Counted from the first letter of the stretch, positions 11,480 to 20,955 are shown. The stretch is DNA of 64,000 nucleotides from Sinisalibacter aestuarii (GCF_027923545.1 NZ_BROH01000001.1:695001-759000); one strand, 5' to 3'. The notes: generated from the letters alone by a model not told the origin. A program made the numbers and translations.

Positions 11480-12976
11480 ATGGACATTTTCCTCTCCGCC
11501 CTCGCCATGCTGACCGATCCGCTCGTCTTCGGCCTGCTGGTCGCCGGGACGATTGGCGGGATCATCATTGGCGCCTTGCCCGGCCTCGGGTCGATCATGG
11601 GGATCACCATGGCGCTGCCGCTGACATTCGTGCTGAGCCCGGCGGCAAGCCTGGGCCTTCTGCTGGGCATCTATTGCGGGTCCGTGTTCGGCGGTGCGAT
11701 TTCCGCCATTCTGATCAACACGCCCGGCACGCCGCAATCCGCGGCCACGCTGCTGGACGGCTATCCGATGGCCCGCGCCGGAAAGGCAAGCGAGGCCATT
11801 GGCTGGGCTACGGTCGCCTCGGCCGCCGGTGGTGTCATCGCAACGCTGATCTTCCTTGTGGCCGCGCCGACATTGGCGAGTTTCGGCCTGATGTTCGGAC
11901 CGATCGAGTATTTCGCGCTGGGGGTCTTTGCCCTGACCTGCCTTGCCGCCGTATCGCGCGAAAACGTCATCAAGGGGCTTCTGGCGGGTTTGCTCGGCCT
12001 CTTCGTCGCGACGGTGGGTCAGGATTCGATCACCGGCGCGCCGCGCTTCAGTTTCGGCAGCTATCAGCTTTATGGCGGGGTCGGCCTGGTGCCCATCCTT
12101 GTCGGCCTCTTCGCCTTGTCCGAAGTGTTCGAGCGCATGTCGGAACGGATCGAACACGCGACCTCGATCACCGGCAAGGCAGGGTTCCACCTGCCGGGCC
12201 TGAGGGACATGTACCAGCGCAAGTTCGTGTTCCTGAAAGCGTCGATCATCGGCGCCGGGATCGGCATCCTGCCCGGAATTGGCGCCGCCGCCTCGTCGAT
12301 GGTGGCCTATGCCCAGGCCAAGCGCAGCTCTCCGAACCGCGAGAATTTCGGCAAGGGCGAGCCGGACGGCGTCATCGCCTCGGAAGCCGCCAACAACGCG
12401 GTGACGGCCGGGGCGATGATCCCAACCCTGTCGCTGGGTGTGCCCGGCGACCCGATCACCGCCATCATGCTGGGCGCGATGACCATTCAGGGGGTCATTC
12501 CGGGGCCGAACTTCTTCGTGAACGAAGCCGATCTCGGCTTTTTCGTTTTCCTGGCGCTGATCGTGTCGAGCCTTGCGCTGATCCCGTTCACGGCGCTATT
12601 GTCGCCGCTTGTCGCCAGGCTGATCAAGGCCCCGGAGCCGATCCTTTTCGGCGGCGTGGTGGTCCTGGTGATGATCGGCACGTTCAGCATCAGCTACAAC
12701 TATCTCGATCTGCTGGTGGCCTTCCTGTCCGGGATCGTGGGCTATGTCTTGCGCCGGAACGGGATTCCGCTGGCCCCCATCGTGATTGGCTTTGTTCTGG
12801 GCCCGATGGTCGAAAGCAGCCTGCGGCAAGGCATGATTCTGACGCAGGGCGATTTCTGGGCGTTCTTCAAATCGCCGATCGCCTCGATCCTGTTTGCCGT
12901 CACCGCGCTTAGCCTGGTTATGCCGCTGTGGTCGGCGCGCCGCTTGCGCAGAAACGCTCAAACCCAGAACCGGTGA
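11480..12976 (+). CDS. tctA: Tripartite tricarboxylate transporter large permease (TctA family)
   Basis: A 498-residue polytopic membrane protein. The family signature is clear: GTIGGIIIGALPGLGSIMGI near the N-terminus, the LINTPGTPQSAATLLDGYPMA segment and the repeated, related ILPGIGAAASS and SLGVPGDPITAIMLGAM segments in the second half. TctA forms the ion-coupled channel that takes the ligand from TctC. It completes the operon tctC-adh-tctB-tctA. Confidence 0.95.
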   Translation: MDIFLSALAMLTDPLVFGLLVAGTIGGIIIGALPGLGSIMGITMALPLTFVLSPAASLGLLLGIYCGSVFGGAISAILINTPGTPQSAATLLDGYPMARAGKASEAIGWATVASAAGGVIATLIFLVAAPTLASFGLMFGPIEYFALGVFALTCLAAVSRENVIKGLLAGLLGLFVATVGQDSITGAPRFSFGSYQLYGGVGLVPILVGLFALSEVFERMSERIEHATSITGKAGFHLPGLRDMYQRKFVFLKASIIGAGIGILPGIGAAASSMVAYAQAKRSSPNRENFGKGEPDGVIASEAANNAVTAGAMIPTLSLGVPGDPITAIMLGAMTIQGVIPGPNFFVNEADLGFFVFLALIVSSLALIPFTALLSPLVARLIKAPEPILFGGVVVLVMIGTFSISYNYLDLLVAFLSGIVGYVLRRNGIPLAPIVIGFVLGPMVESSLRQGMILTQGDFWAFFKSPIASILFAVTALSLVMPLWSARRLRRNAQTQNR

Positions 12977-13096
12977 ACAGAAACGGCGCGGCGGGCGCGT
13001 TGCAACATGCCCACGGCGATCCAGCCGAGAGGGTAGCGATGATGCAATCCCCCGCATGGTGGCTCTCGTGTTTGCCGTTGGAAGATTGCCCGGACG

Positions 13097-13594
13097 CTAA
13101 ACCGAATGAAAGGCGCCACGCCAGAACAGCAGCGGGCGGACGTCGAAAACCTGCGCCTCATGTACACGGCCCACCACGATGGTGTGGTCGCCACCTGGCA
13201 GCAGGGTTTCGGTTGAGCAGTCGATCCAGGCCTGCGCGCCGGGCAGGAAGGGCGGGCCATCCGGTTCGCCGTGGATATCCAGCGCCTCGAACCGATCAAT
13301 CATCGGTGTGGCAAAGCGGCGGGCGAGCTCTTCCTGTTCGGCCGACAGGATACTGACGCCAAAGCGTTCCACCGTTGTCATCTGATCGTGTGACCAGGCC
13401 TCGCGGCGCAGGCTCCATTGCACCAGCGGCGGGTCGAGCGACAGCGAGGTGAAGGAGGTCGCGGTCACGCCATGAAGGCGGTTATCGGCGCTTCTGATGG
13501 TGATCACGCAGACGCCTGCGGGCAGCGATCCCATGACATTCCGATAGGTTTCGGGCGTTACGGGGCCGTCGGTCATCACGCGGGAAAATGACAT
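13097..13594 (-). CDS. Flavin reductase, partner of the adjacent monooxygenase
   Basis: A 165-residue flavin reductase-like (HpaC/DIM6-type) protein. The N-terminal YRNVMGSLPAGVCVIT and the central GVTATSFTSLSLDPPLVQWSL are the flavin-binding motifs of the family, and GDHTIVVGRVHEA matches the conserved C-terminal histidine region. It should supply reduced FAD to the oxygenase encoded 74 bases upstream on the same strand. The start was set at the second of two close methionines because GGAG lies nine bases before it; the first (13600) has only three bases of spacing. Confidence 0.9.
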   Translation of the reverse strand: MSFSRVMTDGPVTPETYRNVMGSLPAGVCVITIRSADNRLHGVTATSFTSLSLDPPLVQWSLRREAWSHDQMTTVERFGVSILSAEQEELARRFATPMIDRFEALDIHGEPDGPPFLPGAQAWIDCSTETLLPGGDHTIVVGRVHEAQVFDVRPLLFWRGAFHSV

Positions 13595-13668
13595 GTCCAT
13601 CTGCTCCAGTCTCCGGTGTGAGAGCTTTTGCCGGCGGAGGGGCCGGCTGCAAAGGCATGGTTCGCCGA

Positions 13669-15162
13669 TCAGGCCACCGGGATCGCGCTTGCTTGCGCCG
13701 TGGATCTTTCCGGCGCCCCGGCAAGGTCCAGCGCCTTGCGCACCAGGCGATCCGGGTCGGCCGACGGGAGGGTGAAGGTGTTGGAGGCCATTGTCCGCAC
13801 CGGGTCGCCTGCGTAGTAGCGCTCGTATTGCAGCGCGCGCTGACCAAAGCCTTCGCCCACCAGATCCCAGGCGAGCTTGACCAGCCGTACCCGATCCACC
13901 GCTTCCATGCCAGCGCCGAGGTAGTAGCGCTTGGTATCCTGTTCGATCTCCGGAACATGGAAATCGGCGGCACTCGGCATCATCATGAAGCTGCCCGCCG
14001 CGATCTTCTGGATGAACTCGACCATCCGGGGATAGGCGCGCGGCAGGAAGGTCCGCAGCGTTTGGAGGGGCGCCAGCGAGGGGCGCAGCGTTCCGATGGG
14101 CGTGGCCTCGCACGCGACTTCCGAATGAATGAGGCCGCTTTTCACCATCTCAACCATGCTCAGGGCCTCGCCCAGCATCTCCTGCACATGCAGGAACTGG
14201 TCGGCCTTGATGGAGCGCGCCAGTGCCAGGGCGATACCAGCCGAGAATTCCAGTTTGACCAGCGCGCGGGTGTTGGTCTGGTGTGCGGTGTGATTGCGCA
14301 GCGCGGATTCCGTATAGAGCGCGTTGGCCAGTTCCACGTCGCGATAGATGTAGACCCGCTCCCAGGGCACGAACACGTTGTCGAAGATCAGAAGCGAGTC
14401 GTTTTCCTCGAACCGGGTCGAGAGCGGATGATCGAAGGATGTCCGGGTGCCGGCCAGCGTATAGGGTTCGCGGCAGATCTGGCGCAGACCGGGTGCATCG
14501 CAATTGATCGAGAAGGCCAGCGCGTGGTCCTCGTCACCCGGACGCAGGCCGGGGAGGGTATAGATCAGCATCTCGTCGGCCACCGGACCCAGCGTTGCGA
14601 TCATCCGGGCGCCCGAGATGTAGATGCCCGCATCGCTTTCGCGCACCACACGCATGTGCAGGTCGCCCAGTTCATGCGATGCCTTGGAGCGGTCGTTCTG
14701 CGGCGACACCAGCGCGTGCGACAGGAACAGATCCTCATCGCGGACGCGGCGGTAATACTGATCCATGTTCTGACTGAACTTCTGGCCGTGGCGGTCCAGA
14801 AGGTCGCGCATTTCCCACAAGGCCAGCAGAGACACGTTCATGAAGTCGGGTGAGCGGCCCATCAGGCCGAAGTTTTCCTCGGCCCAGAGACGATAGGCGG
14901 CGCGGCGCGCCTGAAGATCGGACATGCTGGCCGCCGGCTTGAACGCCATGCCGGCGCGCTGGCCGGTATCTTCGGCGACGTAGGTCAGCGTATCGCGGTG
15001 CGCCGGATCGCTCTGCATATCGTAGAGATGCGCGATCTGCTCAACCGAGGCGCGGAAGGCGGGATGGGTCGCGACGTCGGTTACCTTCTCGCCCTGGATG
15101 AAAACATCGCGCGGCCGGTCGCGAAGGCCCTCGATGAACTGCTTGCCGGTCCTGACTGTCAT
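13669..15162 (-). CDS. 4-hydroxyphenylacetate 3-monooxygenase family oxygenase (HpaB-like)
   Basis: A 497-residue flavin-dependent oxygenase of the HpaB family, which ortho-hydroxylates phenols with FADH2 and oxygen. The N-terminal TGKQFIEGLRDRPRDVFIQGE, the DMQSDPAHRDTLTYV segment, the FVPWERVYIYRD motif and the C-terminal YYAGDP block are diagnostic. The cysteines and histidine that hold the iron-sulfur cluster in the related 4-hydroxybutyryl-CoA dehydratases are not evident, which favours monooxygenase activity. The start is the first methionine after a region that does not resemble the family. It heads an operon with the reductase and is divergent from an IclR gene. The phenolic substrate is unknown. 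Confidence 0.88.
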   Translation of the reverse strand: MTVRTGKQFIEGLRDRPRDVFIQGEKVTDVATHPAFRASVEQIAHLYDMQSDPAHRDTLTYVAEDTGQRAGMAFKPAASMSDLQARRAAYRLWAEENFGLMGRSPDFMNVSLLALWEMRDLLDRHGQKFSQNMDQYYRRVRDEDLFLSHALVSPQNDRSKASHELGDLHMRVVRESDAGIYISGARMIATLGPVADEMLIYTLPGLRPGDEDHALAFSINCDAPGLRQICREPYTLAGTRTSFDHPLSTRFEENDSLLIFDNVFVPWERVYIYRDVELANALYTESALRNHTAHQTNTRALVKLEFSAGIALALARSIKADQFLHVQEMLGEALSMVEMVKSGLIHSEVACEATPIGTLRPSLAPLQTLRTFLPRAYPRMVEFIQKIAAGSFMMMPSAADFHVPEIEQDTKRYYLGAGMEAVDRVRLVKLAWDLVGEGFGQRALQYERYYAGDPVRTMASNTFTLPSADPDRLVRKALDLAGAPERSTAQASAIPVA

Positions 15163-15341
15163 GATGCACCTGTATATGTGGGTTTCGGTTTCCGAGCGGG
15201 CCCGGTGTCGGTGCCGGGGCGCTGTGCGCCGGGAATTCCCGGCATCCTCCCCGACGATGGGAGACAACCTGCGAGTTGAGGGTTGCCCGATCAATTCGTA
15301 TCGTCCTACCGTTCGGTGAGCGAACATGGGTGAGATGCACG

Positions 15342-16169
15342 ATGCCTTTGACCAGCAAAAATCCTGAAGGCCACGGGCGCGGTGTCGAGGCGCTGGACTC
15401 CTATCGCAGCGTCGAGGCGCTGATGCGGGGACTGGAGGTGATCGACGTGCTCAACCGCATGGGGGAGCAGACCATTGCCGGCCTTGCGGCCGCGACGGGA
15501 CATGACCGGAGCACGCTGTACCGAACCGTCGCCACGCTGGTGCGCGCGGGGTTTGCGAACTTCGATGCCGAAGTGGGCCGCGTTTCTCAGGGGCCGCGGA
15601 TTGCCGAGATCGCCGCGGCGCTGCGCGCCGAGGAAGCTTATATGAGCAGCGTTCAGACTGTGCTGGACAACATGACCCGGCGCAGCCTGTGGCCGGGAGA
15701 TTTTGCCCTGATCGAGGGCGGGGACCTGGTGATCAAGGCGTCATCGCATCGGGAAAGCCCGATGACAATCTACCGGCGCCTTGTCGGGCAGAAACGGTCG
15801 ATCACCCGCTCGGCGCTGGGCCTGTGCATCCTCGCGGCCATGCCCGACGACCAGCGCGCGCAGCTTCTGACGTTGCTGCGCAGGAGCGGCGGACCCGAGG
15901 CCGAGGATCTGGCGCAGCAAGCCGTTTTCGCGCAGCGGCTGGAGGCCACGCGACAACAGGGGTTCGGCCTGGCTGTCGGCCTGATCGACCCGCGCATCAC
16001 CGGCATCGCCCTGCCCGTTCGGCTGCCCGGCGATCGGATCGGGGCGGTGAACCTCGTGGTGTTCTCGCGCGTGGTTCGAAACGCCGCGTCGGCGCGCAAG
16101 GTGCTGCCGATCCTGCGATCCTGCCAGCAGGAGCTGGAGGTGGTGTTGCAGACGCGCGTGCCGTCCTAG
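15342..16169 (+). CDS. IclR-family transcriptional regulator
   Basis: A 275-residue single-unit IclR protein with an N-terminal winged helix (TIAGLAAATGHDRSTLYRTVATL, about residues 42-65) and a C-terminal effector domain, including the ITRSALGLCILAAMP and LPVRLPGDRIGAVNL blocks. It resembles the group controlling aromatic catabolism. It is divergent from the monooxygenase operon with about 180 bases between the starts, so it probably regulates that operon and itself. The start at ATG 15342 follows the first domain; the upstream extension is not family-like. Confidence 0.88.
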   Translation: MPLTSKNPEGHGRGVEALDSYRSVEALMRGLEVIDVLNRMGEQTIAGLAAATGHDRSTLYRTVATLVRAGFANFDAEVGRVSQGPRIAEIAAALRAEEAYMSSVQTVLDNMTRRSLWPGDFALIEGGDLVIKASSHRESPMTIYRRLVGQKRSITRSALGLCILAAMPDDQRAQLLTLLRRSGGPEAEDLAQQAVFAQRLEATRQQGFGLAVGLIDPRITGIALPVRLPGDRIGAVNLVVFSRVVRNAASARKVLPILRSCQQELEVVLQTRVPS

Positions 16170-16249
16170 TTCGGCGGGATACTCTTGCGGGCGAGGTCCA
16201 GCGGTCCGCGTCTTGACCGCGTGCTGTTCGACGGGGCGATGCTTCTCCC

Positions 16250-16654
16250 ACGCTGCTGGCGGTCAAGTCGGACCGGGCCAAATTCGTTCCGGCCTATTCG
16301 GATATCGGCCTCACCCCCGATGGCGGGACGACCTGGCTTCTGCCACGCCTGATGGGGGAGCGGCGGGCGGCTGAATTTCTTCTGACTGGTCAGGCAATGG
16401 GCGCCGGCGACGCCGCGGAGGCCGGACTCATTACACGCGCCGTTCCGCACGATGAGTTGCCGGGCGAGGTGGAGCGGGTCATTGCATCCGTCGCGTCGCG
16501 GAAGGGCCGCTCCGGTGGCATCACGCGCCGGTTGATGCATGCGGGGCGAACGGCGGGACTGCGCGATCATCTCGAGGCGGAAGCTGAAAACATTGCCCGC
16601 CTCGCGGGTGAAGAGGCTGCGAAGACGTCAATCGCCGCATTTCTGGCCAGGTAG
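16250..16654 (+). pseudogene. Enoyl-CoA hydratase/isomerase, C-terminal remnant
   Basis: About 130 codons of crotonase-family sequence without the N-terminal half. AKFVPAYSDIGLTPDGGTTW is the typical central block, followed by LMGERRAAEFLLTGQAMGAGDAAEAGLITR and a normal C-terminus with a stop at 16654. The oxyanion-hole region and the start codon are missing: the frame upstream of about 16250 stops resembling the family. An internal ATG at 16352 would give only 100 residues. It lies between the IclR gene and the thiolase, so it is probably the stub of a gene once belonging to this cluster. Confidence 0.75.
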
Positions 16655-16690
16655 AACGGGTGCCGGGCACCGAGAGAAGGGAAGAGAATT

Positions 16691-17851
16691 ATGGCTGAGG
16701 CCTATATCGTCGAGGCGCTACGCACACCGGGGGGACGGCGCAAGGGTGCGCTTTCGGGATGCCATCCGGCCGATCTCGGGGCGGATATCCTGAATGCGCT
16801 GGTGTCGCGCACCGGCATCGACCCGAACGCCATCGAGGACGTCATCATGGGATGCGTCACCAAGGCGGGCGAGCAGGGCTTCAATATCGGGCGTAATGCC
16901 GTGCTCGCCTCGACCCTGCCGGAGACCGTGCCTGCTGTAACGGTCGATCGTCAGTGCGGGAGTTCGCAGCAGGCGCTCCATTTTGCCGCGCAGGCTGTCA
17001 TGTCCGGCGCGCAGGATGTCGTGATTGCCGCCGGTGTCGAAAGCATGACCCGCGTGCCGATGTTCGCCGATATGACGGTTCTCGCCAGCGCCGGGATCGG
17101 CGAGGGGCCGGTCAGCCCCCGTATTCGAGAGAGGTTCGGGGTCAGTGAATTCAGCCAGTTTACCGGCGCTGAGATGATCGCCGCGAAACACGGGTTTGAC
17201 CGGGAGACCCTGGACCGCTTCGCGCTGGAAAGCCATCGGCGCGCGGCGGCGGCGACCGAAAGCGGTGCCTTCGAGCGTGAACTGGTGCCGGTGGCGACCG
17301 CTCAGGGGCTCCACGCACATGATGAAGGTATACGGTTCGATGCCTCGCTCGATGCGATCGGTGGGGTCGAACCGCTGATCGGCGGCGGCGTGGTGACGGC
17401 TGCCAATGCCAGCCAGATCTGCGATGGAGCGTCTGGCGTTCTGGTCGTTGGCGAACGGGCGCTCAGGACCCATGGGCTGACACCGCTTGCGCGCGTGGTC
17501 GACATGACCGTCACGGCCGGCGACCCGGTCATCATGCTGGAGGAGCCGATCAACACCACCCGGCGGGTTCTCGACAAGGCCGGTATGACGCTCGGACAGA
17601 TTGATTTGTTCGAGGTCAACGAGGCCTTTGCGCCGATCCCTCTGGCCTGGCTCAAAGAGCTGGGTGCGGACCCCGCAAAAACCAATGTGAACGGTGGGGC
17701 GATTGCGTTGGGGCACCCGCTCGGTGCGTCCGGCACCAAGCTCGTCGCGACGTTGATCCACGCACTTCGCGCACGCGGGCAACGGTATGGGCTCGTCGCA
17801 ATGTGCGAGGGCGGCGGCACGTCGAACGCGACCGTTCTCGAAGTACTCTAA
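16691..17851 (+). CDS. Thiolase family protein (acetyl-CoA acetyltransferase type)
   Basis: A 386-residue thiolase, complete and of usual length. The nucleophilic Cys lies in VDRQCGSSQQALHFAAQ (about residue 86-90), the catalytic His in NGGAIALGHPLGASG and the second Cys in AMCEGGGTSN. It could cleave 3-ketoacyl-CoA in the last step of aromatic or fatty acid breakdown, or act in synthesis; substrate length cannot be told. It lies between an enoyl-CoA hydratase remnant and a broken acyl-CoA dehydrogenase, the set expected of a beta-oxidation-like module. Confidence 0.93.
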   Translation: MAEAYIVEALRTPGGRRKGALSGCHPADLGADILNALVSRTGIDPNAIEDVIMGCVTKAGEQGFNIGRNAVLASTLPETVPAVTVDRQCGSSQQALHFAAQAVMSGAQDVVIAAGVESMTRVPMFADMTVLASAGIGEGPVSPRIRERFGVSEFSQFTGAEMIAAKHGFDRETLDRFALESHRRAAAATESGAFERELVPVATAQGLHAHDEGIRFDASLDAIGGVEPLIGGGVVTAANASQICDGASGVLVVGERALRTHGLTPLARVVDMTVTAGDPVIMLEEPINTTRRVLDKAGMTLGQIDLFEVNEAFAPIPLAWLKELGADPAKTNVNGGAIALGHPLGASGTKLVATLIHALRARGQRYGLVAMCEGGGTSNATVLEVL

Positions 17852-17862
17852 GGGGGGATCGC

Positions 17863-18348
17863 ATGTCTGACACAGGACAGATGACTGACGAGGAAGCCGT
17901 TACCTACCCGCTCGATGTGATCGAACCGCTGAAGGAAAAGGCGTTTGAGGCCGGCCTGTGGAACATGTTCATGCCGGAGCTTGGGGATGATGATCCCGGC
18001 ACCCGTATGACCAATCTGGAATATGCTCCACTGGCTGTGGAAGTGGAGCGTGTGCTCTGGGCCCCGGAGGCGTTCAATTGCTCCGCGCCAGATACGGGCA
18101 ACATGGAGATCCTCAAGCGGTTCGCGACGCCCGAGCAGAAAGAACGGAGGCTTGAGCCGTTGATGATGGGCGAGATGAGTTCGGTTGTCGGGCTTACGGA
18201 ACCCGACACTGCCTCGTTAGACCTGATCAATCTGCCGACGGCGATCCTGAAAGATCGCGAAGATTACGTCATCAATGGTCGCAAACGGTATTCGACCGGC
18301 GCCACGCACCCGAACGCCAAACTGGCGATCGTTTTTGGCGTGTCGGAG
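17863..18348 (+). pseudogene. Acyl-CoA dehydrogenase (ACAD10/11-like), N-terminal remnant
   Basis: It has a good start (AAGGGGGGA before ATG) twelve bases after the thiolase and about 160 codons of acyl-CoA dehydrogenase: KEKAFEAGLWNMFMPE, EILKRFATPEQKERRLEPLM, GLTEPDTASLD and VINGRKRYSTGATHPNAKLAIVFGVS. At about 18348 the similarity stops and the frame runs on into unrelated sequence to a stop at 18609. The flavin- and catalytic-base-bearing C-terminal half is lost, so the product should be inactive. The expected SD/N residues after TEP are also altered. Confidence 0.8.
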
Positions 18349-18522
18349 CGGGTCGTCCATCAACTGGGCATGCCGCATTGTTGTCTGATGCCGAGAGTGG
18401 CCCAGAAGCTTGCCGAGAGCTTCCAACGGCACTCCGCCAGAGATCAGGACCGATGCAAAAGAGTGGCGCAGGTCATGAACCCGAAGGCCGTGCGGGTCTG
18501 TCTCTTTTTGCGCCAGGCCCAA
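18337..18522 (-). pseudogene. Tyrosine recombinase (phage-type integrase), C-terminal remnant
   Basis: On the minus strand about 60 codons read GLRVHDLRHSFASVLISGG, then LGKLLGHS and MRHAQLMDDPLRHA. These match the HxLRH and LLGHS boxes and the end of the catalytic domain of tyrosine recombinases. The position of the nucleophilic tyrosine (normally in a RYAHL-like context) is His. The N-terminal domains are absent. Its end abuts the point where the acyl-CoA dehydrogenase is cut, so it marks an old integration or rearrangement. Confidence 0.78.
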
Positions 18523-18655
18523 GGGCGTTCAAATCCGGCATGTGCGAGCCGGTTGAACTGGGCACGAGGTAACTGCCAGTCGCACATTCCTCCATCGCCT
18601 TCAGCATGATTAGGGCCTCATTTGACAACGGGATGTGCCTTCGGTTCCTGCCCTT

Positions 18656-18903
18656 GCTCTTGCGAGGCGGGCGGTTCCAGATGCCTTGCTCCAGATTGAG
18701 GACTATCCGAACCTGTCGGACTACGTCCGCGACCTTTATCAGCTACCGGGCCTCGCCGACACCGTAAGCCTGTGGCACATCAAGCAGCACGATTGCGTGA
18801 GCCAGTGCATCATAAATCCGATGCAGGTCGTCCGCGGGGCGCGGAGCCGGATTTCGCACGTCTGCATGACCGCAGTCGCTTCGCGCTGCGCAAGGCGGGC
18901 TGA
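18656..18903 (+). pseudogene. Glutathionyl-hydroquinone reductase, C-terminal remnant with frameshift
   Basis: IEDYPNLSDYVRDLYQLPG and the following VSLWHIKQHDCVSQCIINP match the C-terminal domain of the YqjG/ECM4-type glutathionyl-hydroquinone reductases. The frame is lost near 18833-18841 (a GCGGGGCGCG run); in another frame the ending EPDFARLHDRSRFALRKAG and a TGA at 18903 continue the family. The thioredoxin-like domain with the catalytic cysteine is missing. It lies directly before pirin and WrbA genes, which act in related redox chemistry. Confidence 0.72.
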
Positions 18904-19018
18904 TGCCCCCCATATCCCCGCATCCGTGCGTCAACGCACAACGGGTGCCACATCATCGCCAATACGAAATCTGCCCTGACGTTCCCATATCGGGGCAAAG
19001 AGGAAATAGGAGTGTTCC

Positions 19019-19927
19019 ATGACCTTCAGACCCGTGGTTGCTACCAGCCATGCACAACCTGCAATCGAAGGTGCGGGTGTTCACCTGCATCGCGTCTTCG
19101 GATTCGGCGACCCGTCGCTGACCGATCCGTTCCTGATGATGGACGATTTCCGCAATGACGATCCCCGGCTCTACTCCAAGGGCTTTCCGTGGCATCCGCA
19201 TCGCGGGATCGAGACGATCACCTATGTGCTCGACGGCCAGGTTGAACATGCCGACTCGCTTGGCAATCGCGGCGTGCTTGGTGCGGGGGCGGTGCAGTGG
19301 ATGACCGCCGGGGCGGGCATCCTGCACCAGGAAATGCCCGCGGGTAACGAAAAGGGCCAGATGCACGGGTTCCAGCTCTGGGCGAACCTGCCCTCGGCGC
19401 TGAAGATGACGGCGCCGCGCTATCAGGATATCGCGGGGACTGACATTCCCGTCGAGGGCGATGATGATGGCACGGTGGTCAAGGTCATCACCGGCTCTTT
19501 CCGGGGCAAGACCGGGCCGGTGGATGGGATCGCTGCCAGCCCCATGCTGCTCGATGTCTCGGTGCCTGCCGGGCGCCGCAAGGTGCTGCCGGTGGATACC
19601 CGCGCCAATGCGCTGGCCTATGTCTTCGCGGGTTCGGGCACGTTCCGCGATGCCAGCGATCCTGTCGGCATCAAGGTCGAGAAGGAGTATCGCGGGCAGG
19701 AACTGAACATCCGTGACCAATCCGGCAACCGCACGTTGGTCCGGTTCGGATCGGGAGACGAGATCACGGTGCAGGCGGGCGACGAGGGTATCCGTTTTCT
19801 GCTGATGACGGGACGGCCGATCGAGGAACCTGTCGCCTGGCACGGACCCATCGTGATGAACACGCAAACCGAATTGCAGCAGGCGTTCCGTGAACTCAAC
19901 AACGGCACCTTCATCAAGCACGGCTGA
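19019..19927 (+). CDS. Pirin family protein
   Basis: A 302-residue cupin-type pirin. The iron ligands are visible in [16 protein letters not shown] and in GAGILHQE of the N-terminal cupin domain, and a second, degenerate cupin domain follows. Bacterial pirins have been linked to quercetinase activity and redox sensing; the role here is not determined. An AGGAG site lies six to eight bases before the ATG. It is followed after 41 bases by wrbA and preceded by a hydroquinone reductase remnant, so a quinone or flavonoid detoxification group is likely. Confidence 0.92.
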   Translation: MTFRPVVATSHAQPAIEGAGVHLHRVFGFGDPSLTDPFLMMDDFRNDDPRLYSKGFPWHPHRGIETITYVLDGQVEHADSLGNRGVLGAGAVQWMTAGAGILHQEMPAGNEKGQMHGFQLWANLPSALKMTAPRYQDIAGTDIPVEGDDDGTVVKVITGSFRGKTGPVDGIAASPMLLDVSVPAGRRKVLPVDTRANALAYVFAGSGTFRDASDPVGIKVEKEYRGQELNIRDQSGNRTLVRFGSGDEITVQAGDEGIRFLLMTGRPIEEPVAWHGPIVMNTQTELQQAFRELNNGTFIKHG

Positions 19928-19968
19928 AGGTGCTTCTCCAAACCAAACCCAATCGAAAGGACAAGAAC

Positions 19969-20562
19969 ATGGCACAACCAAAAATCGCAATCGTCTTCTA
20001 TTCTACCTATGGCACCAACCACGCAGTCGCTCAGGCGGCGGCGGACGCAGCCCGCGAAGCAGGTGCCGAGGTTCGTCTGCGCCGCATCCCCGAGACCGCG
20101 CCGAAAGAGGTCGTCGAGGGCCAGGAGGCCTGGAAGGCGCAGCTCGAAAAGATGAGCGACATCCCCGAAGTGACTGCAGAGGACATGGACTGGGCCGACG
20201 GTTACTTCTTCTCATCGCCCACCCGGTTCGGCGTTACCGCGAGCCAGGTGCGTGCCTTCATCGACACGTTGGGCGGGCTGTGGGGCGCCGGCAAGCTTGC
20301 CGACAAGACGTTTACTGCCACCACCAGCGCGCAGAACCCGCATGGTGGGCAGGAGGCCACAATTCTCAGCCTCTACACCACGGCCATGCACTGGGGCGCG
20401 ATTATCGTCGCACCGGGCTTTACTGACGAGACAATTTTTGCGGCCGGTGGCAATCCCTATGGCTTCTCGACCAATGCCGGTGGTCTGGACGATGCGGGTA
20501 AGGCGGCGATCGCCCATCAGGCCCGGCGCCTGGTCGAGATGACGGCAAAGATTGCCAGCTGA
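19969..20562 (+). CDS. wrbA: NAD(P)H:quinone oxidoreductase, type IV (WrbA)
   Basis: A 197-residue flavodoxin-fold protein. The FMN phosphate loop is [13 protein letters not shown] near the N-terminus, [19 protein letters not shown] is the WrbA-specific central motif, and the [26 protein letters not shown] block is the usual NADH/quinone region. It reduces quinones by two electrons and so avoids semiquinones. AAAGGA lies seven bases before the chosen ATG. It is probably transcribed with the pirin gene. Confidence 0.95.
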   Translation: MAQPKIAIVFYSTYGTNHAVAQAAADAAREAGAEVRLRRIPETAPKEVVEGQEAWKAQLEKMSDIPEVTAEDMDWADGYFFSSPTRFGVTASQVRAFIDTLGGLWGAGKLADKTFTATTSAQNPHGGQEATILSLYTTAMHWGAIIVAPGFTDETIFAAGGNPYGFSTNAGGLDDAGKAAIAHQARRLVEMTAKIAS

Positions 20563-20798
20563 GCCGAACCGGTTCCCGGCGCCGCCTCAGCATCGCAGGA
20601 GTGGTGCGCGGCAGGTCATCGCTGCGCCTGTTGCGACGGGGGTAGCCATGACGGCCGAAACGGCGATTTCACCTCATGGTGGCCCGCCGCCGTTTTGAGC
20701 GGCAAGACAGCAAGGGTGCGCCGACCCTCGATCGTCGACGGGTGACATCATGGCAAAGACCCCCTCTGACGGGGGATCTGATCCAGGACGCAAATGAC

Positions 20799-20838
20799 CT
20801 GACGCGCGAGCGATTGTCGCGTGTCAGGTTCTTTTTTT
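20799..20838 (+). terminator. Rho-independent terminator
   Basis: CTGACGCGCGA and TCGCGTGTCAG pair over 11 bp (one wobble) around a GCGATTG loop, followed by GTTCTTTTTTT. It is on the plus strand 240 bases after wrbA and is likely to end the pirin-wrbA transcript. The 236 bases between wrbA and this stem show no recognisable gene. Confidence 0.8.
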
Positions 20839-20955
20839 GCAAATTTCGCAGCCGGGTTCGCGAACGACCGCGTGGCCCCGGTCGGGTTTCGTATTGTCGG
20901 GGCCATCCCGCCGGATCTGTCCGGCGGCCCCTTCGGGGCGCCAGTGCCGGCAATG

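Noticed and set aside
18217-18522. The full 101-codon minus frame as an intact small recombinase
   Set aside because: Only the first 60 codons match recombinases; the rest is the reverse of the dehydrogenase gene, and the catalytic Tyr is missing.
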